DNA of 64,000 nucleotides. Origin: Rhynchopus sp. YZ270_cl-10. Taxonomy: Eukaryota > Euglenozoa > Diplonemea > Diplonemida > Diplonemidae. The notes under the pieces are model-generated. The model had not been told where the DNA came from. It made no database searches and saw only the letters and a list, made by a program, of their open reading frames with translations. The stretch is from assembly GCA_964035575.1 (NCBI GenBank), contig OZ037859.1:1116001-1180000 (forward strand). Direction: 5' to 3'. Within the stretch, counting starts at the first letter, position 1, and every line of letters begins with the position of its first letter. Below, in pieces: positions 19,775 through 29,913 of this stretch. The translations under genes and the position numbers were made by a program.

Positions 19775-22738
19775 ATGCGCCCCTCCACAGCCGCTACTAC
19801 GTGCTCGACTGCGACCTCTGCACAATGGAGAGGGGAGATCGCGTTGAGCATTATTGGGAACAAAGGGAATGAGATTGGTGCCTGCAGTTGCAACTTGAGG
19901 ACCATGGCGTTTAAGCTGTTTCAGTACAATGACCAGCCCACGATGCCGCAGACGTTGATGTTGATGCACCAGCTCAGTGTCGTGGAGCTTCTCCTCCCAA
20001 GCACCTCGCTTGACTCTGAGATGAGCAGAACCCTACGCAAGAACGCTTCCGACCACATCACCTTCCTCTCCATCCCCCGAAAGGACTTCAGTGAGGTGAA
20101 GGGCCTCCGTCTCATCGAACGGCTCTCATGCGATGCTACGCTTGCCACGGTGCTCCGCTCCAGTAGCTCCTATCTTGCAGTGTCTGCGGTGAACGCCATG
20201 ATCATGTATGTGGAATATCTCCGCAAAACGTCGCTCTCCCCTCGATCAATTCTGATCAGTTATGAGTGTTTGAAGAACCGGGTCGGGATTGATCGGGATT
20301 CATGTCAAATATTGGAGTTAATCGCAGGACAGCAGGAGGACCTCCCGCCGGACGGTTCGAAGCGGCAGGTGAAAAAGAAAAACTCGCTTCTCGAGTTTGT
20401 GGACAGTACCCTAACGCAAGGGGGGCTGCGGTTGCTGAGGTCGAACCTCATGATGCCGGTCAACTCTGCGAAGACCTTGAGCGATCGCTTTGATACCGTC
20501 GCGTTTCTCATCAAAAATGAGGTCTTCAGGAACGAACTTCGCAAGGTGCTCCGTAAGGTGAAGGACGACGTGGATCATCTTCTCTCTAAATTCGTGCTCT
20601 CCTCTGTTGGAACGACCACACATGATGCAGGCAACACAGCGCCGGACAACGATGAAAGCTTCACAACCACAACCATCCAGCACGTCCTCGGCCTGCGGGG
20701 GCTGTTGGACATCATCCCTGAGATGATTGATCTCTTCGAACGATTGAATGTCGAGGAAACCGCAGAAAACTGTTATCTATTGAAGACAGTGCTGAAGGCG
20801 TTGCAGCTGTACCGTGAGATTGAGTCGGTGCAGCAGAAGATCGACTCCATCATCGATGAGTCCGTGCGGCGTGAATCGAAGCAGAGCAACCCCATCATCC
20901 AAAAGACCCTGCATGTGTACGCTGTGAGGCAGGGGGTCGACTCTGTCCTTGACGTCATCCGTGCGAGGTACGCAGCCGTCCTCGAAGAGGTGTACGCCTT
21001 TGCCAACACACTCTCCGTAGATCGGAACATCCCAAACCTCAAAACCAAGTTCAAAGCTGCCCGCGGGTTTGTCCTGCAGTGCGAAACCGGTCTGTACCAC
21101 AAACACAAGGAAGCAGGGGGTTTTCTGTATGCGTCGGTCGGCGCGAAGTGTACAACCTTCACCGTCAGGAAGTTGGTGTCGCTGAACAACAAGCTGCGGG
21201 ATTCGTATTCAGAGATCATCCAGAGGACGAACGCTCAGGTGCGTTTGGTGGTGGACAGCATTCGCACGAAGATGAGCTATTTTTTCCGCATTTCGGAGGC
21301 AGTCTCTCTGTTGGACTTTGTGCAGAGCCTTGCGTCGTACTGTGCTATGCGCGACACCTGCACACGCCCCACCTTTGGTGACAACAAGAAGATCCGCATC
21401 CGTGCCATGGTCCACCCCTTCTACCTCGGCAAGAACCAGCCCTACATCACAAACAACGTCGACTGCGAATCCGCAAACGTCGTCCTCGTCTCCGGTGCGA
21501 ACATGACAGGCAAGACCACGTACCTCATCAACATCGTGCTCCACTTCATCATGGCCCACGTTGGGTTCTTTGTCCCAGCCAAATCCTCTGAGCTCTTCCT
21601 CATGGACCGCGTCTTCACACGCGTCTCCTTGGAAGACTCTGTCGAGCACAACGCCAGCACCTTCACTGTCGAAATGCGTGAGCTGAGTTACATTCTGAAC
21701 AATGCGACGGAGCGGTCTTTGATTGTCGTTGATGAGTTGGGGAGGGGGACGTCACACTCGGAGGGGACTGCTATTGCGTACGCTGTGGCAGAGCACTTGG
21801 CAGCGTCGAAGGCGTGCGGCGTGGCGTTCTTTGCAACACACTTCCAGTCTCTCCACGTCCTCGCGTCAGTGAACAAAGCCGTCCGCAGCATCCACCTCTC
21901 TGCCTCCGTCTCAGGCGACACCCTCAAGCCACTCTACAAAGTCGAGTCTGGCGACTTCTTCGCCACAATACGCTACGGCATCGTCCTTGCCAAGCAGCTA
22001 GGCCTCCCCGAAGAGGTAGTCCTCGATGCCTACACACTGTGCGGGATCATCCTAAAAAACGCAGAAACGCCAGCAAACCTGAGCGTGGCGTCCTTCACGG
22101 ACAAAGTGCTCTTCGTCATTATGTACGCTGCGAAGGTGTTCAACGCACTCAAGGCGACAAAGGACAGCCCCAACCACTTCGCCATGCTTCTCAAGCAGAT
22201 CCAAGGTGACATTCTCACCTTTCTTCGTGCAAACCACATTCCTAACATCAAGACGCTTCTTGCGGAGATTGACCGGAGCATGCCGGAGGACTTTCACATG
22301 GGGATGCTCCACAAGCAGTACCGGGTGTACGATGAGCAGGCAGAGATTTCGACACAGCTGGCACCTTCGATGCAATCACCACCTGCACCCAGACGGGCGG
22401 AGCGCGCAGGGACGGGGGGTGGTCGTGACGACCCATGGGCCACAGACAACACCCTCCTGGTAGGCTTGCTAGCAGGTGCCGGCATGGAAAGAGGGCGGAA
22501 CGCACCTAAAAGCGTGTCAGACCAGTCATACAACACCCGTCAAGTGAAGAAACGGCGTCTCAACGCACCCAGTGAAAGCTCTGAAGGCCTCCTCCTCCTT
22601 GATGATGCGGAGTCGAGCACAACAAAGGCAAGGGGGAGCAAGGTTGCAACCTCCTTGCAGACTAATGCAGACACTCCCAAGGAGGGGGATTCATTGCAGT
22701 TGAGCCTGGATGGGTTGGATGGGCTCGATTTTTGGTGA
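19775..22738 (+). CDS. MSH4: MSH4, meiotic MutS homologue
   Basis: A single-exon 987-residue ORF. The order is MutS connector and lever/clamp helices (about 45-540) and the C-terminal ABC ATPase. The P-loop is GANMTGKTT at about 574-582 (usual form GPNMSGKST), the Walker B is IVVDELGRGT near 648-657, followed by AVAEHLA and FFATHF. The block VFTRVSLEDSVEHNASTFTVEM matches MSH4 better than MSH2/MSH6/MSH5, and the mismatch-binding domain I is absent, as in MSH4. MSH4 acts with MSH5 as a clamp on meiotic recombination intermediates, so the organism probably has a meiotic programme. The last 160 residues are a low-complexity Ser/Pro/Gly tail beyond the usual end. Ala for Pro and Thr for Ser in the P-loop are conservative. 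Confidence 0.9.
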   Translation: MRPSTAATTCSTATSAQWRGEIALSIIGNKGNEIGACSCNLRTMAFKLFQYNDQPTMPQTLMLMHQLSVVELLLPSTSLDSEMSRTLRKNASDHITFLSIPRKDFSEVKGLRLIERLSCDATLATVLRSSSSYLAVSAVNAMIMYVEYLRKTSLSPRSILISYECLKNRVGIDRDSCQILELIAGQQEDLPPDGSKRQVKKKNSLLEFVDSTLTQGGLRLLRSNLMMPVNSAKTLSDRFDTVAFLIKNEVFRNELRKVLRKVKDDVDHLLSKFVLSSVGTTTHDAGNTAPDNDESFTTTTIQHVLGLRGLLDIIPEMIDLFERLNVEETAENCYLLKTVLKALQLYREIESVQQKIDSIIDESVRRESKQSNPIIQKTLHVYAVRQGVDSVLDVIRARYAAVLEEVYAFANTLSVDRNIPNLKTKFKAARGFVLQCETGLYHKHKEAGGFLYASVGAKCTTFTVRKLVSLNNKLRDSYSEIIQRTNAQVRLVVDSIRTKMSYFFRISEAVSLLDFVQSLASYCAMRDTCTRPTFGDNKKIRIRAMVHPFYLGKNQPYITNNVDCESANVVLVSGANMTGKTTYLINIVLHFIMAHVGFFVPAKSSELFLMDRVFTRVSLEDSVEHNASTFTVEMRELSYILNNATERSLIVVDELGRGTSHSEGTAIAYAVAEHLAASKACGVAFFATHFQSLHVLASVNKAVRSIHLSASVSGDTLKPLYKVESGDFFATIRYGIVLAKQLGLPEEVVLDAYTLCGIILKNAETPANLSVASFTDKVLFVIMYAAKVFNALKATKDSPNHFAMLLKQIQGDILTFLRANHIPNIKTLLAEIDRSMPEDFHMGMLHKQYRVYDEQAEISTQLAPSMQSPPAPRRAERAGTGGGRDDPWATDNTLLVGLLAGAGMERGRNAPKSVSDQSYNTRQVKKRRLNAPSESSEGLLLLDDAESSTTKARGSKVATSLQTNADTPKEGDSLQLSLDGLDGLDFW

Positions 22739-22873
22739 AAGAGGGGCGAAAGAAAGAAGGAAAAAGTGATATATTGGACGGGGGGGAAAGTCTCATGGGA
22801 AATTAGGGGAATGTCTCACTTTGTTATGTCTTTGAAGAGGTAATATCACCTTCAATTTACAGGGGTTTCTCGC

Positions 22874-22908
22874 AAGATGACTAAGTATGTGTGGCTCAGG
22901 TTCATCTT
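22874..22908 (+). repeat. Sense hairpin family copy
   Basis: AAGATGA pairs perfectly with TCATCTT; the inner stem CTAAG/CTCAG has one mismatch; unpaired GT lies on the 3' side. It starts 136 nt after the MSH4 stop. Confidence 0.65.
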
Positions 22909-23597
22909 ATCAACAAACAATCTCACCAATTTTCTCGAATATCCTCGAGGGAGGTTTGGCAGGGTCTGGGAAAGTGTGCCATACTCAGTTTTCATACTTT
23001 TGACTTTGTCTGGAAAATGCGAAATTCTGGTTTTTTTTTTCAAAACCAGACTCTGACAGAGTCGTAAATGCACTGTGTATAATATTATCGTAAAGTTCCA
23101 GACGCTGCCAGACTCCCTTCTATCCGATATGCACTGTGAGGTACATTTGTATACAAATTTTGTTCACCTTTTGTTGTCCTTTATCTTTCTCCGTATCCAT
23201 ACCCTTTTTGTCAAGGTTGAGCAAAGTGCCTAAACACGAGGATTACCCTCTTTTTTCTTCATTCTGCTGAAGCTGTATAATAACCTAAGGCTTTATGCTT
23301 TTTCTCATTCTTCTTGGCGTGCCTAAAAAGGCGTTTTTTCTTTTTGTACAAATTGCCCTAATCAATAACCGTGGCTGCTCTCTTGTGATAGTAGTCTAAA
23401 ATCATGCAAAAAAAATTAGTACAAACTGCCCCTTTTTCGCCATTGAATTTCTCTCGTTTTTTCTCCAAAAAAAAAAGACCTCCCATTTTAATATTTTTAT
23501 CTCCCCAGCTCACTATACCTCAGCCTCATTGACAAGATTTGACAAAGTGGCGAGAGGCTTACGCACACTTTTTTGGAAGCGGGTGTAAACCACGAAA

Positions 23598-23690
23598 TGG
23601 ATGTAGGACTGCATGGTTGGGGTCCACCTCGGTACAGCCGGCCATACCAAGGTACACTGTCACGAGCGGGCTGTTGTATTTCAAGTCAAC
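23598..23690 (+). repeat. GGATGTAGGACTGCATGG repeat, copy 1
   Basis: About 93 bp matching 25498-25595 over its full length and 29263-29303 over its 3' half (GGTACACTGTCACGA ... TTGTATTTCAAGTCAAC). All copies are in the same orientation and are followed by T/C tracts. Confidence 0.65.
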
Positions 23691-23981
23691 GTTTTTTTCT
23701 CTTTGATTGAGCCAGCCGTTTAAGCTGGGTATAAAGAGATTGCGTGGCTTGCTGAGCGGTTGTGAACCGCCTCCGTTCTCTTACGGTACGGACCACTCAC
23801 TTCCCACCCTTTGCATATAAACGACCGAGCTGCGAGCTGCGTTTTAGCACGTTCAATAACTCTTAGGTTTTTGCCGCGCTTTATACACCCAAATAATTCC
23901 ACCTCCTCTTCCAGCTATTCCCTATTATCCCAATGAAAGCGTGAAATATGTGAATGCAAAAAACTTAAATTTTGCACACAA

Positions 23982-24695
23982 ATGCATTTAACAGTGATCT
24001 GTGGTGGGGAGGAGTGCTGGCTTGACTGCAGTCCAGACGTAGCCCTCACAGAGCTGAAGACCGCTGTATGCGATGCGCTTTCTTTAACCGATGCGAACGA
24101 CTTTGATCTGAAGGTGGTGTACGCGCAGACGTTGTGTCCTGGGTTTTTACTGCAGGAGGAGGATTTGCTGCTGCTGTCGGATGGAGACTCTATTTCGCCC
24201 GAAGCGAATCGGCAGGCTTTGGCGAAGCTTGAGTTGAAGGAGAGAGGGTTGGACTGCTCCTTAGAGAGCTTCTTCCGTGCAGCGGAGAAGAACGACGGGG
24301 AGTTGTGCCTATTGTTTCTCACTGCAGGGGTAGATGTGAACGTACGCGATGGTGATGGTGTAAGCGCCTTGGTGTTGGCAGCAGAGAGTGGGTCGACTGC
24401 TGCCTTAGAGGTGTTGCTTGAGAATGGCGCAGATGTGAACAGCGCAGATGCCCGTGGTCGTACCGCTCTCATGCATGCAAGTGAAATGGGGAGTCTCAGT
24501 GCAGTAACATTCCTCATCCGTCACCACGCTCAAATCGACAGAACCGATCTCTGTGGTGAAACCGCTCTTTTCATTGCCCTAAGAAACGGCTGGGCGGACG
24601 TTGAGTTTGCCCTACAAAGAGGTCCGGAAGGGGTGAGGAAAAAGAAAACCAGGCGGAGGAATAGGGAGAATGCAGAGTGGGAGGGTGTGCTCTGA
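23982..24695 (+). CDS. Ubiquitin-like fold plus ankyrin-repeat protein
   Basis: A single-exon 237-residue ORF. Residues 1-75 (MHLTVICGGEECWLDCSP ... LLLLSDGDSI) have the length, strand pattern and final L-x-D-G-D-x-I of a ubiquitin-like beta-grasp domain, though it is divergent and lacks a terminal Gly-Gly. Residues about 92-220 hold three to four ankyrin repeats (GVSALVLAAESGSTAALEVL, GRTALMHASEMGSLSAVTFL, GETALFIALRNGWADVEFAL). The C-terminus is very basic (KKKTRRRNRE), possibly a nuclear signal. This suggests an adaptor; the partner is unknown. Confidence 0.78.
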   Translation: MHLTVICGGEECWLDCSPDVALTELKTAVCDALSLTDANDFDLKVVYAQTLCPGFLLQEEDLLLLSDGDSISPEANRQALAKLELKERGLDCSLESFFRAAEKNDGELCLLFLTAGVDVNVRDGDGVSALVLAAESGSTAALEVLLENGADVNSADARGRTALMHASEMGSLSAVTFLIRHHAQIDRTDLCGETALFIALRNGWADVEFALQRGPEGVRKKKTRRRNRENAEWEGVL

Positions 24696-25029
24696 AAACG
24701 ATAGCTGCATGGCGGCACAACGGATTATCAAAAAAGGGTGGCGTTTGTTTTTTTTGTTTTTTTTTTTTTGAAAAATAAAAGTTGAGATATTCCCCAAGGT
24801 TTGGAAGCTTTTCAAACAAAAAAGAGGGGATTTTGGGGAGTATTTTGGGGGAGAACTTCGATGTTGCAAATTATCTAATGTGTTTCTGACGTATAGGTTT
24901 TGTGGTGACACATTTGAACAAAGAAAAAGTAGTTCTCTAAGTTTGCTATTAAGAAAATCGAATGGGATGTGTGCGTCTGTGCACTCCTTCGAACAAAACG
25001 TTGAAAAAAAGCCCCTCTTTAAAAAAAAA

Positions 25030-25061
25030 AAGATGTGTGTGCACGAGAGGCATATTCATCT
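25030..25061 (+). repeat. Sense hairpin family copy
   Basis: AAGATG and CATCT form the outer stem; TGTGC pairs with GCATA around ACGAGAG. The loop is kept while the inner stem differs from the CTAAGC type. Confidence 0.6.
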
Positions 25062-25497
25062 AGCTTTGTTTGCATTATAGTGTGTTTTTTTTTTTTTTGT
25101 TCCGGCTGAAGATCATATAATTAAAGTGGTTTTTTTACGGTGTCGCTGAAAGGTCAAAACTGTAACACACAGTCATTCACAAAGTCTTTGCGCGTTCAAA
25201 AAAAAACAGAAAGTGTGTTTTTTTTTCCGTTAGTCCGCGTGTTCAAAAATTTTGCAAAGTGTTTTACATTTTTTTTTGATTTTTTTCCGGTGCTACACTT
25301 CATTTGTATGCTCAGACGGGCCCCCCTCCTTCCCTTCCCTGTTCTGATGGGGGGGGAAAAAAGTTGTTATCCTTCCCAACCTCACCCGCCACAACCCTGT
25401 TGTCAATACCATCAAGTGTAACAATGTGCGGGGACAGGGTGTTTACGTCTGCACCCTCGTTTGTACCTTTGTCCCACACGTTTTGTTGCTGCTTTAT

Positions 25498-25595
25498 TGG
25501 ATGTAGGACTGCATGGTTGGGGGGTCCACCCCGGTACAGCCGGGTCATTGTACAAGGTACACTGTCATGAGAGGGCTTTTGTATTTCAAGTCAAC
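25498..25595 (+). repeat. GGATGTAGGACTGCATGG repeat, copy 2
   Basis: Full-length match to 23598-23690 with small changes; same orientation; followed by a T-tract. Confidence 0.65.
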
Positions 25596-26387
25596 TTCTT
25601 TTCGCATTGTTTTTTTTTTTTTCTCCCTTGTATGAACAGCTTCCCATTTCCCATCCCCATTCCCCCCCTTCTTCCGATCTCCCATATTTCTTGTAATTCT
25701 CGTTAGGTCGCGCGCGCGTCAAGCTGCAGCTTGCATCAGACAGATATTACAAGAAAAAAACTTTTGTGCAAAAGCGGATCGTTGTTGTGTGACGTCATCA
25801 GTCCACACACAAAGAGCCTTTTTTTTTGTGCAGCCACGGAATGCATAACGTCTGATAAGACGATGTGGATTTTTTCTTCTTCTCGTCTTCAAGATCTTAT
25901 TACATTTCCTTGACCAGCCTTCCTGAGATGTATTTTCCCCTTTTGGAAAAAAAAAAAGCAATATTCTCAGTGGAGGGCCGAGATCGGTACAAAGAAGGGT
26001 CACCAACCCACCCCATTCTGGTTCTTTTATAAACATAACACCTTTTCAATTGCATCACTAAAAAAAAAAGGGATTTTCACTATTTTTTGCATTGGTCAAC
26101 TTTTCTCCCCAAAGCTACACCCCCAAAAACCTTCCCCACAGAACTGAGTAATTTCTCCACACAACCCCTCTCCCCTTTTTCTTTGTATTACCTTCCCCTA
26201 AAAACCTTTTTTTTTTTTTTATTGTAAACAGAAACGCTTCTGCGGTTTCGTAACTTATTTAAATCTTTGTAGAGTTTTCCCCTTTTCCCAGTTTCCTCCC
26301 CTATCCCTGCTCCCTACTCCCCCTTTTTACTTAGTTCCACCTCCCCTTTAGTTTTTTACAATTGCTCCTTCGGCGACTTCCGGACCA

Positions 26388-27703
26388 ATGGATGTGTTCA
26401 TGCAGAAACTGTTGAGAGGATCGGAGGAGGCAGATTCTTCAGAGTTCATGGAGGCAAGAGAACATGCACAGGATGTTGCGGCAAAGCAGATGCTGCTGCA
26501 CGAGCGTTTTGAAGACGAAGACGAGGAGGAGGAGGAGGACAGCGGCGAGGACCTCGACACCCTGCGCCAGAGCCACGACTCGAGCAGCAGTGGCGAGCAG
26601 TTCCTTCATGAGGAGGACACATCCGAGCAGTCGCACTTCTCAGAGTCGCTTCAAGAGACGCAGCAGTCGCGTTACTACGGACACCCCCTCGGAGTGGAAG
26701 AGCTTGATATGCAGGAGTTCCAGGTCCAGCAGTACAAACAACAGGTATATGATATATTTTGAAAAGCTGCACTTTTTAGAAGGGGTTTTGTGTCTTTTTA
26801 TACGGAATGGATGGTTTTTTCAAGCTTTCTTTTGCAAAGGTGGTGGCATCTTTAGGTAAAGATGTGTGTGGGTGTGTTCGTCTTAGTGTTTTCATTTTGT
26901 ATCACACAACAAAACAGCTCCAAGAGGAGTTCATGAACGAATTCCGCCACCATGGGCAGTGGAACCTTCCCGAGAGCCGTGTCAGGTATGCTTTGTTATA
27001 TTCTCTGTTTTTTTTTTTTGTTTACCCCGCGCTACACCATCCTCACATGCTCGAACACTACCAAAAATTGCGAACTCCTGGGGAAATGACATCACCCTAC
27101 TACAAACAAGAAACCTGCGCAGCTGATACTTGATAACGAATTGTGATCAAAGTGACTAAGCTAGGATCATCTTCTAAACTTTTCTTTTGTCTTTTGCACC
27201 CACTCTCACCCCACAACAGAGCTAAGGTCCTCGTTGCCGAAGGCTTCTACAAGGAAAAGGAGCACCTCATGCAGCAGCACTCTCATATCATGGAGCGTGA
27301 TTTGCTTGGAGCAGAGCCGAGGCCGCTGAGGCGGTTCCGTGCGACTCACCGCTTTAGGGATGCAGGCTTCCACGCGAACAGACAGGAGGTGCTGGAGATC
27401 CCGGAGTTGCACAAGAAGGTTGTGACAGACAGGATGCGGACGCTGCAGAGCAGGTGGGGACGCATCATGCACCATGTGGAGCATGATATGTGTGAAGTGG
27501 ACAACTTCCCAAACGTCATCAAGAACCTCTCCACCATGCGCATCTTCCTCGAAGGGCAGCAAAGCATGTCCTACTGCGTCGACCCCATGGAACGCCAACG
27601 CCGGATCTACCTTTCCCAAGCCGTCATCCAAACCATCCATGCCCGCAATGATGGTCTCTTCCTCAGAGATGTTCACCCCCGCGGAGAGCCGTTGAACCTC
27701 TAA
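26388..27703 (+). CDS. Unknown 302-residue protein with acidic N-terminal half (3 exons)
   Basis: Exons 26388-26744, 26918-26985 and 27220-27703 join in frame; introns are 173 and 234 nt with GTATAT and GTATGC donors and CAG acceptors. Residues 1-119 are acidic and Ser/Gln-rich (EDEDEEEEEDSGED). The third exon encodes a basic, helical, Met/His-rich domain (HLMQQHSHIMERDLLG, WGRIMHHVEHDMCEV). I recognise no family and see no signal peptide or membrane segment. Intron 2 contains a dispersed repeat of about 150 nt ending in a hairpin copy; a related sequence lies in an intron of the unrelated surface-protein gene at the right end. The start ATG has a GACCA context; no earlier in-frame ATG is close. 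Confidence 0.72.
27025..27173 (+). repeat. Long form of the hairpin repeat inside intron 2 of the 26388 gene
   Basis: CCGCGCTACACCAT at the start, GGGGAAATGACATCA in the middle and GCGCAGCTGAT then GATAACGAA near the end match 60108-60280. It ends in a hairpin-family unit (27149-27173) from which the apical loop is missing (CTAAGCTAGGATCATCTT). Partial relatives are at about 40105-40221 and 54893-54945. Confidence 0.7.
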
Positions 27704-29377
27704 ATTAAAAAATGTTGTTTTGATTTTTGTGTCCACCGTGATTTTGGCAAAGTCTGCCCCCTTCCCCCTTACGACCCAATGTTTACCCTCAGCCTGAATT
27801 TATTTGTTACACAAATATTGTCTTTTTTGTTTGCACCTTTGTGTACCCTTTTTTTTTAATATCCCAACTTCTTTTCGTAAGAGTGGTGTCTGTGTTTCTG
27901 AAGAACAAAATTGTAAGATTTATGGTGTTGCAGAAAAATGCGGTATCGATGGAGTTTCAGCCCTTTCTGGAATGCCAATTCATCTTACAAATAGGTTTCT
28001 TTCAAGAGCGAGAGAGACGTTCTTTTTTTTGAAGTTGGGCAGTGCGTATATTTGTTATCTTAATGAGAACAGATGCAAAAAAGAGAAATGTGTCTGTCAG
28101 CTTCACAGCTGGTAGAGGAGAAGGTGGGTAGGAAGGGGGCAAAAAAAAAAAGAAGAAAATATTACAAGATCCTTCCTGAGTGTGCCATGGTTTTTTCAAA
28201 AAAAAGCAACAAAAAAAAAAGATCGAAAAAAGGGGAAGAAAAGGGGATTATCCAGGCAAGCTAACACTTATATTTTTATGTAGGTGGGTCTGATGGTCCT
28301 TCGCCAAAGTTATATCACATATTTTTTTTTAAAGATGACCAAGCAACGTGAGGCTTTACATATCAGCGATACTATTTTATCTCTTGAATTGACAACCAAA
28401 AATGTGTGAAACACACCGAAAAACAGTAAAATAGTGTCAATCCTTCAGGAGGTGTGATATTCTTCCTCCTCCGCCCCCTTTAAAATGACACAAACAAAAA
28501 GAGCACAAAGCAAAAACAACAACTTTCAGTCAAACCCCCTTTCAAATGTGTCTTCTTTTTTTGGCCTCAAAGATGTTTCCTCTTCACGGCCCAGGTAGTC
28601 AGTGGGATCGTATTGCAGTAATAAAAACATCACCACAGAATATTTATTACACACTTTACGCACAAAACAAATGATGTTTGAGCCACGAGGCTTTCTCATC
28701 AATGTTACATTATTCGAGACGGTTGTGTCAGAGGTGTATTCACCTTTCCAATTTTTTTCTTCTCTCTCTTTTTTTTTGTGCAACACTCCGGGGGGTTCGA
28801 TAACCCACAGTGTTTGCGTCCCTGAGGCGTTTTTTTTTGCACCAATTTCATTTTTTTAACTCTCTTCGTATCAGAACGAGGGGGGAGGGAGGAGAACCAA
28901 TTGTGATTTCTTGAAGCGCTGCTAAGACAAAAAAAAAAATTGCGGATACCACCCTTTGATGGTAGTCTGCAATCAAAACAAAACTCTCTACTACTAACAT
29001 TGAATTTCATGATTTTTTTTTAAGTAGAGAGCCAGCAAGCCTGCATCTAGGAATGGGTTGTCCTTACAGGGTGTGTGTGTGCACTCAAGGTTCGCCCATC
29101 TTATCAAAGTGTTCCTTGTATGCCTTAGACCACGGATGCACAGTATTAAGAAAACCCGACAATGTGGGTAAGGTGCATTACCTTTTGAGGATTTGTCACC
29201 CTTCTTTTGATGTGTGTCTGTGTGTGTGCGCATGGTATGCATAACCATGTATCAAGTTTTCTAAGGTACACTGTCACGAAAGGGCTTTGTATTTCAAGTA
29301 AACTTTTTCTTCTGGTTGAAGAGAATTTGGTCTGATTAGGAAGACCATCAATTCCCGCACACCCTTTTGCATTGTTA

Positions 29378-29913
29378 CTGGGGGGGGGCTAATAAAGTAT
29401 ACGGTGCTAATAAAGTATACGGGGGTAATAAAGTATACGGCGCGGAAACCCATTTTGAGCGTGGAAATCTGTGAAATAAAGTATACGGTTTTTGTGTACA
29501 TTTTTCTTGCTAAAAATTTTTTACAGCATTTTTTGCACAAAAAATCGAAAAAAAATTTTTTTGATTTCGGTGGTCCGGATTCTGTGCGTGCTGTGATGGG
29601 GTCACTTTGCGCTGAGAAATGAGTATTTTTGACCTATAACGCGTGTATCAGTTTTTACACGATTGGTGCTGATGGGGTTCAGATTTGTGAAAATTTAAGT
29701 CACCAAAAAATTGTTCATTTTTCCACATTGACCCCACCACTGGCTGGGATTGGCCCAAAAATGTCAACGGTGGTGTTTTCGCGAGGTTTCGGCCACTAGA
29801 AACCCCAAAATAACAGTGATTTTTTTTTTTTTTCCCCTTTTCGTTTTTTTGGCCATTTAAGCAGTAATTCCCGCCGAATAAAGTATACGTATACTTTAAT
29901 AGCTCCCCCCCAG
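29378..29913. mobile_element. 536-bp terminal-inverted-repeat element with AATAAAGTATACG motifs
   Basis: Ends CTGGGGGGGGGCTAATAAAG and its near inverse pair over about 26 bp, and TA lies outside both ends, so a TA target duplication (as in Tc1/mariner relatives) is possible. AATAAAGTATACG occurs three times near the left end, once more near 29474, and head-to-head at the right end. No transposase frame is seen, so it is non-autonomous. The interior near 29685-29770 resembles 44975-45055. Confidence 0.6.

Larger units (their letters stand above)
22739..23981. other. Noncoding intergenic region with several short sense repeats
   Basis: No CDS. Holds a good hairpin copy (22874-22908), a weak one (23217-23250), the GGATGTAGGACTGCATGG repeat (23598-23690) and the TGCGTTTTAGCACG repeat (23834-23864). 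A CCTCTTCCAG acceptor-like site ends at 23913. Confidence 0.55.
24696..26387. other. Noncoding intergenic region
   Basis: No CDS seen. Holds a hairpin copy (25030-25061) and the second GGATGTAGGACTGCATGG repeat (25498-25595). The final 200 bp are C/T-rich with an AG at 26290-26291. Confidence 0.5.
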
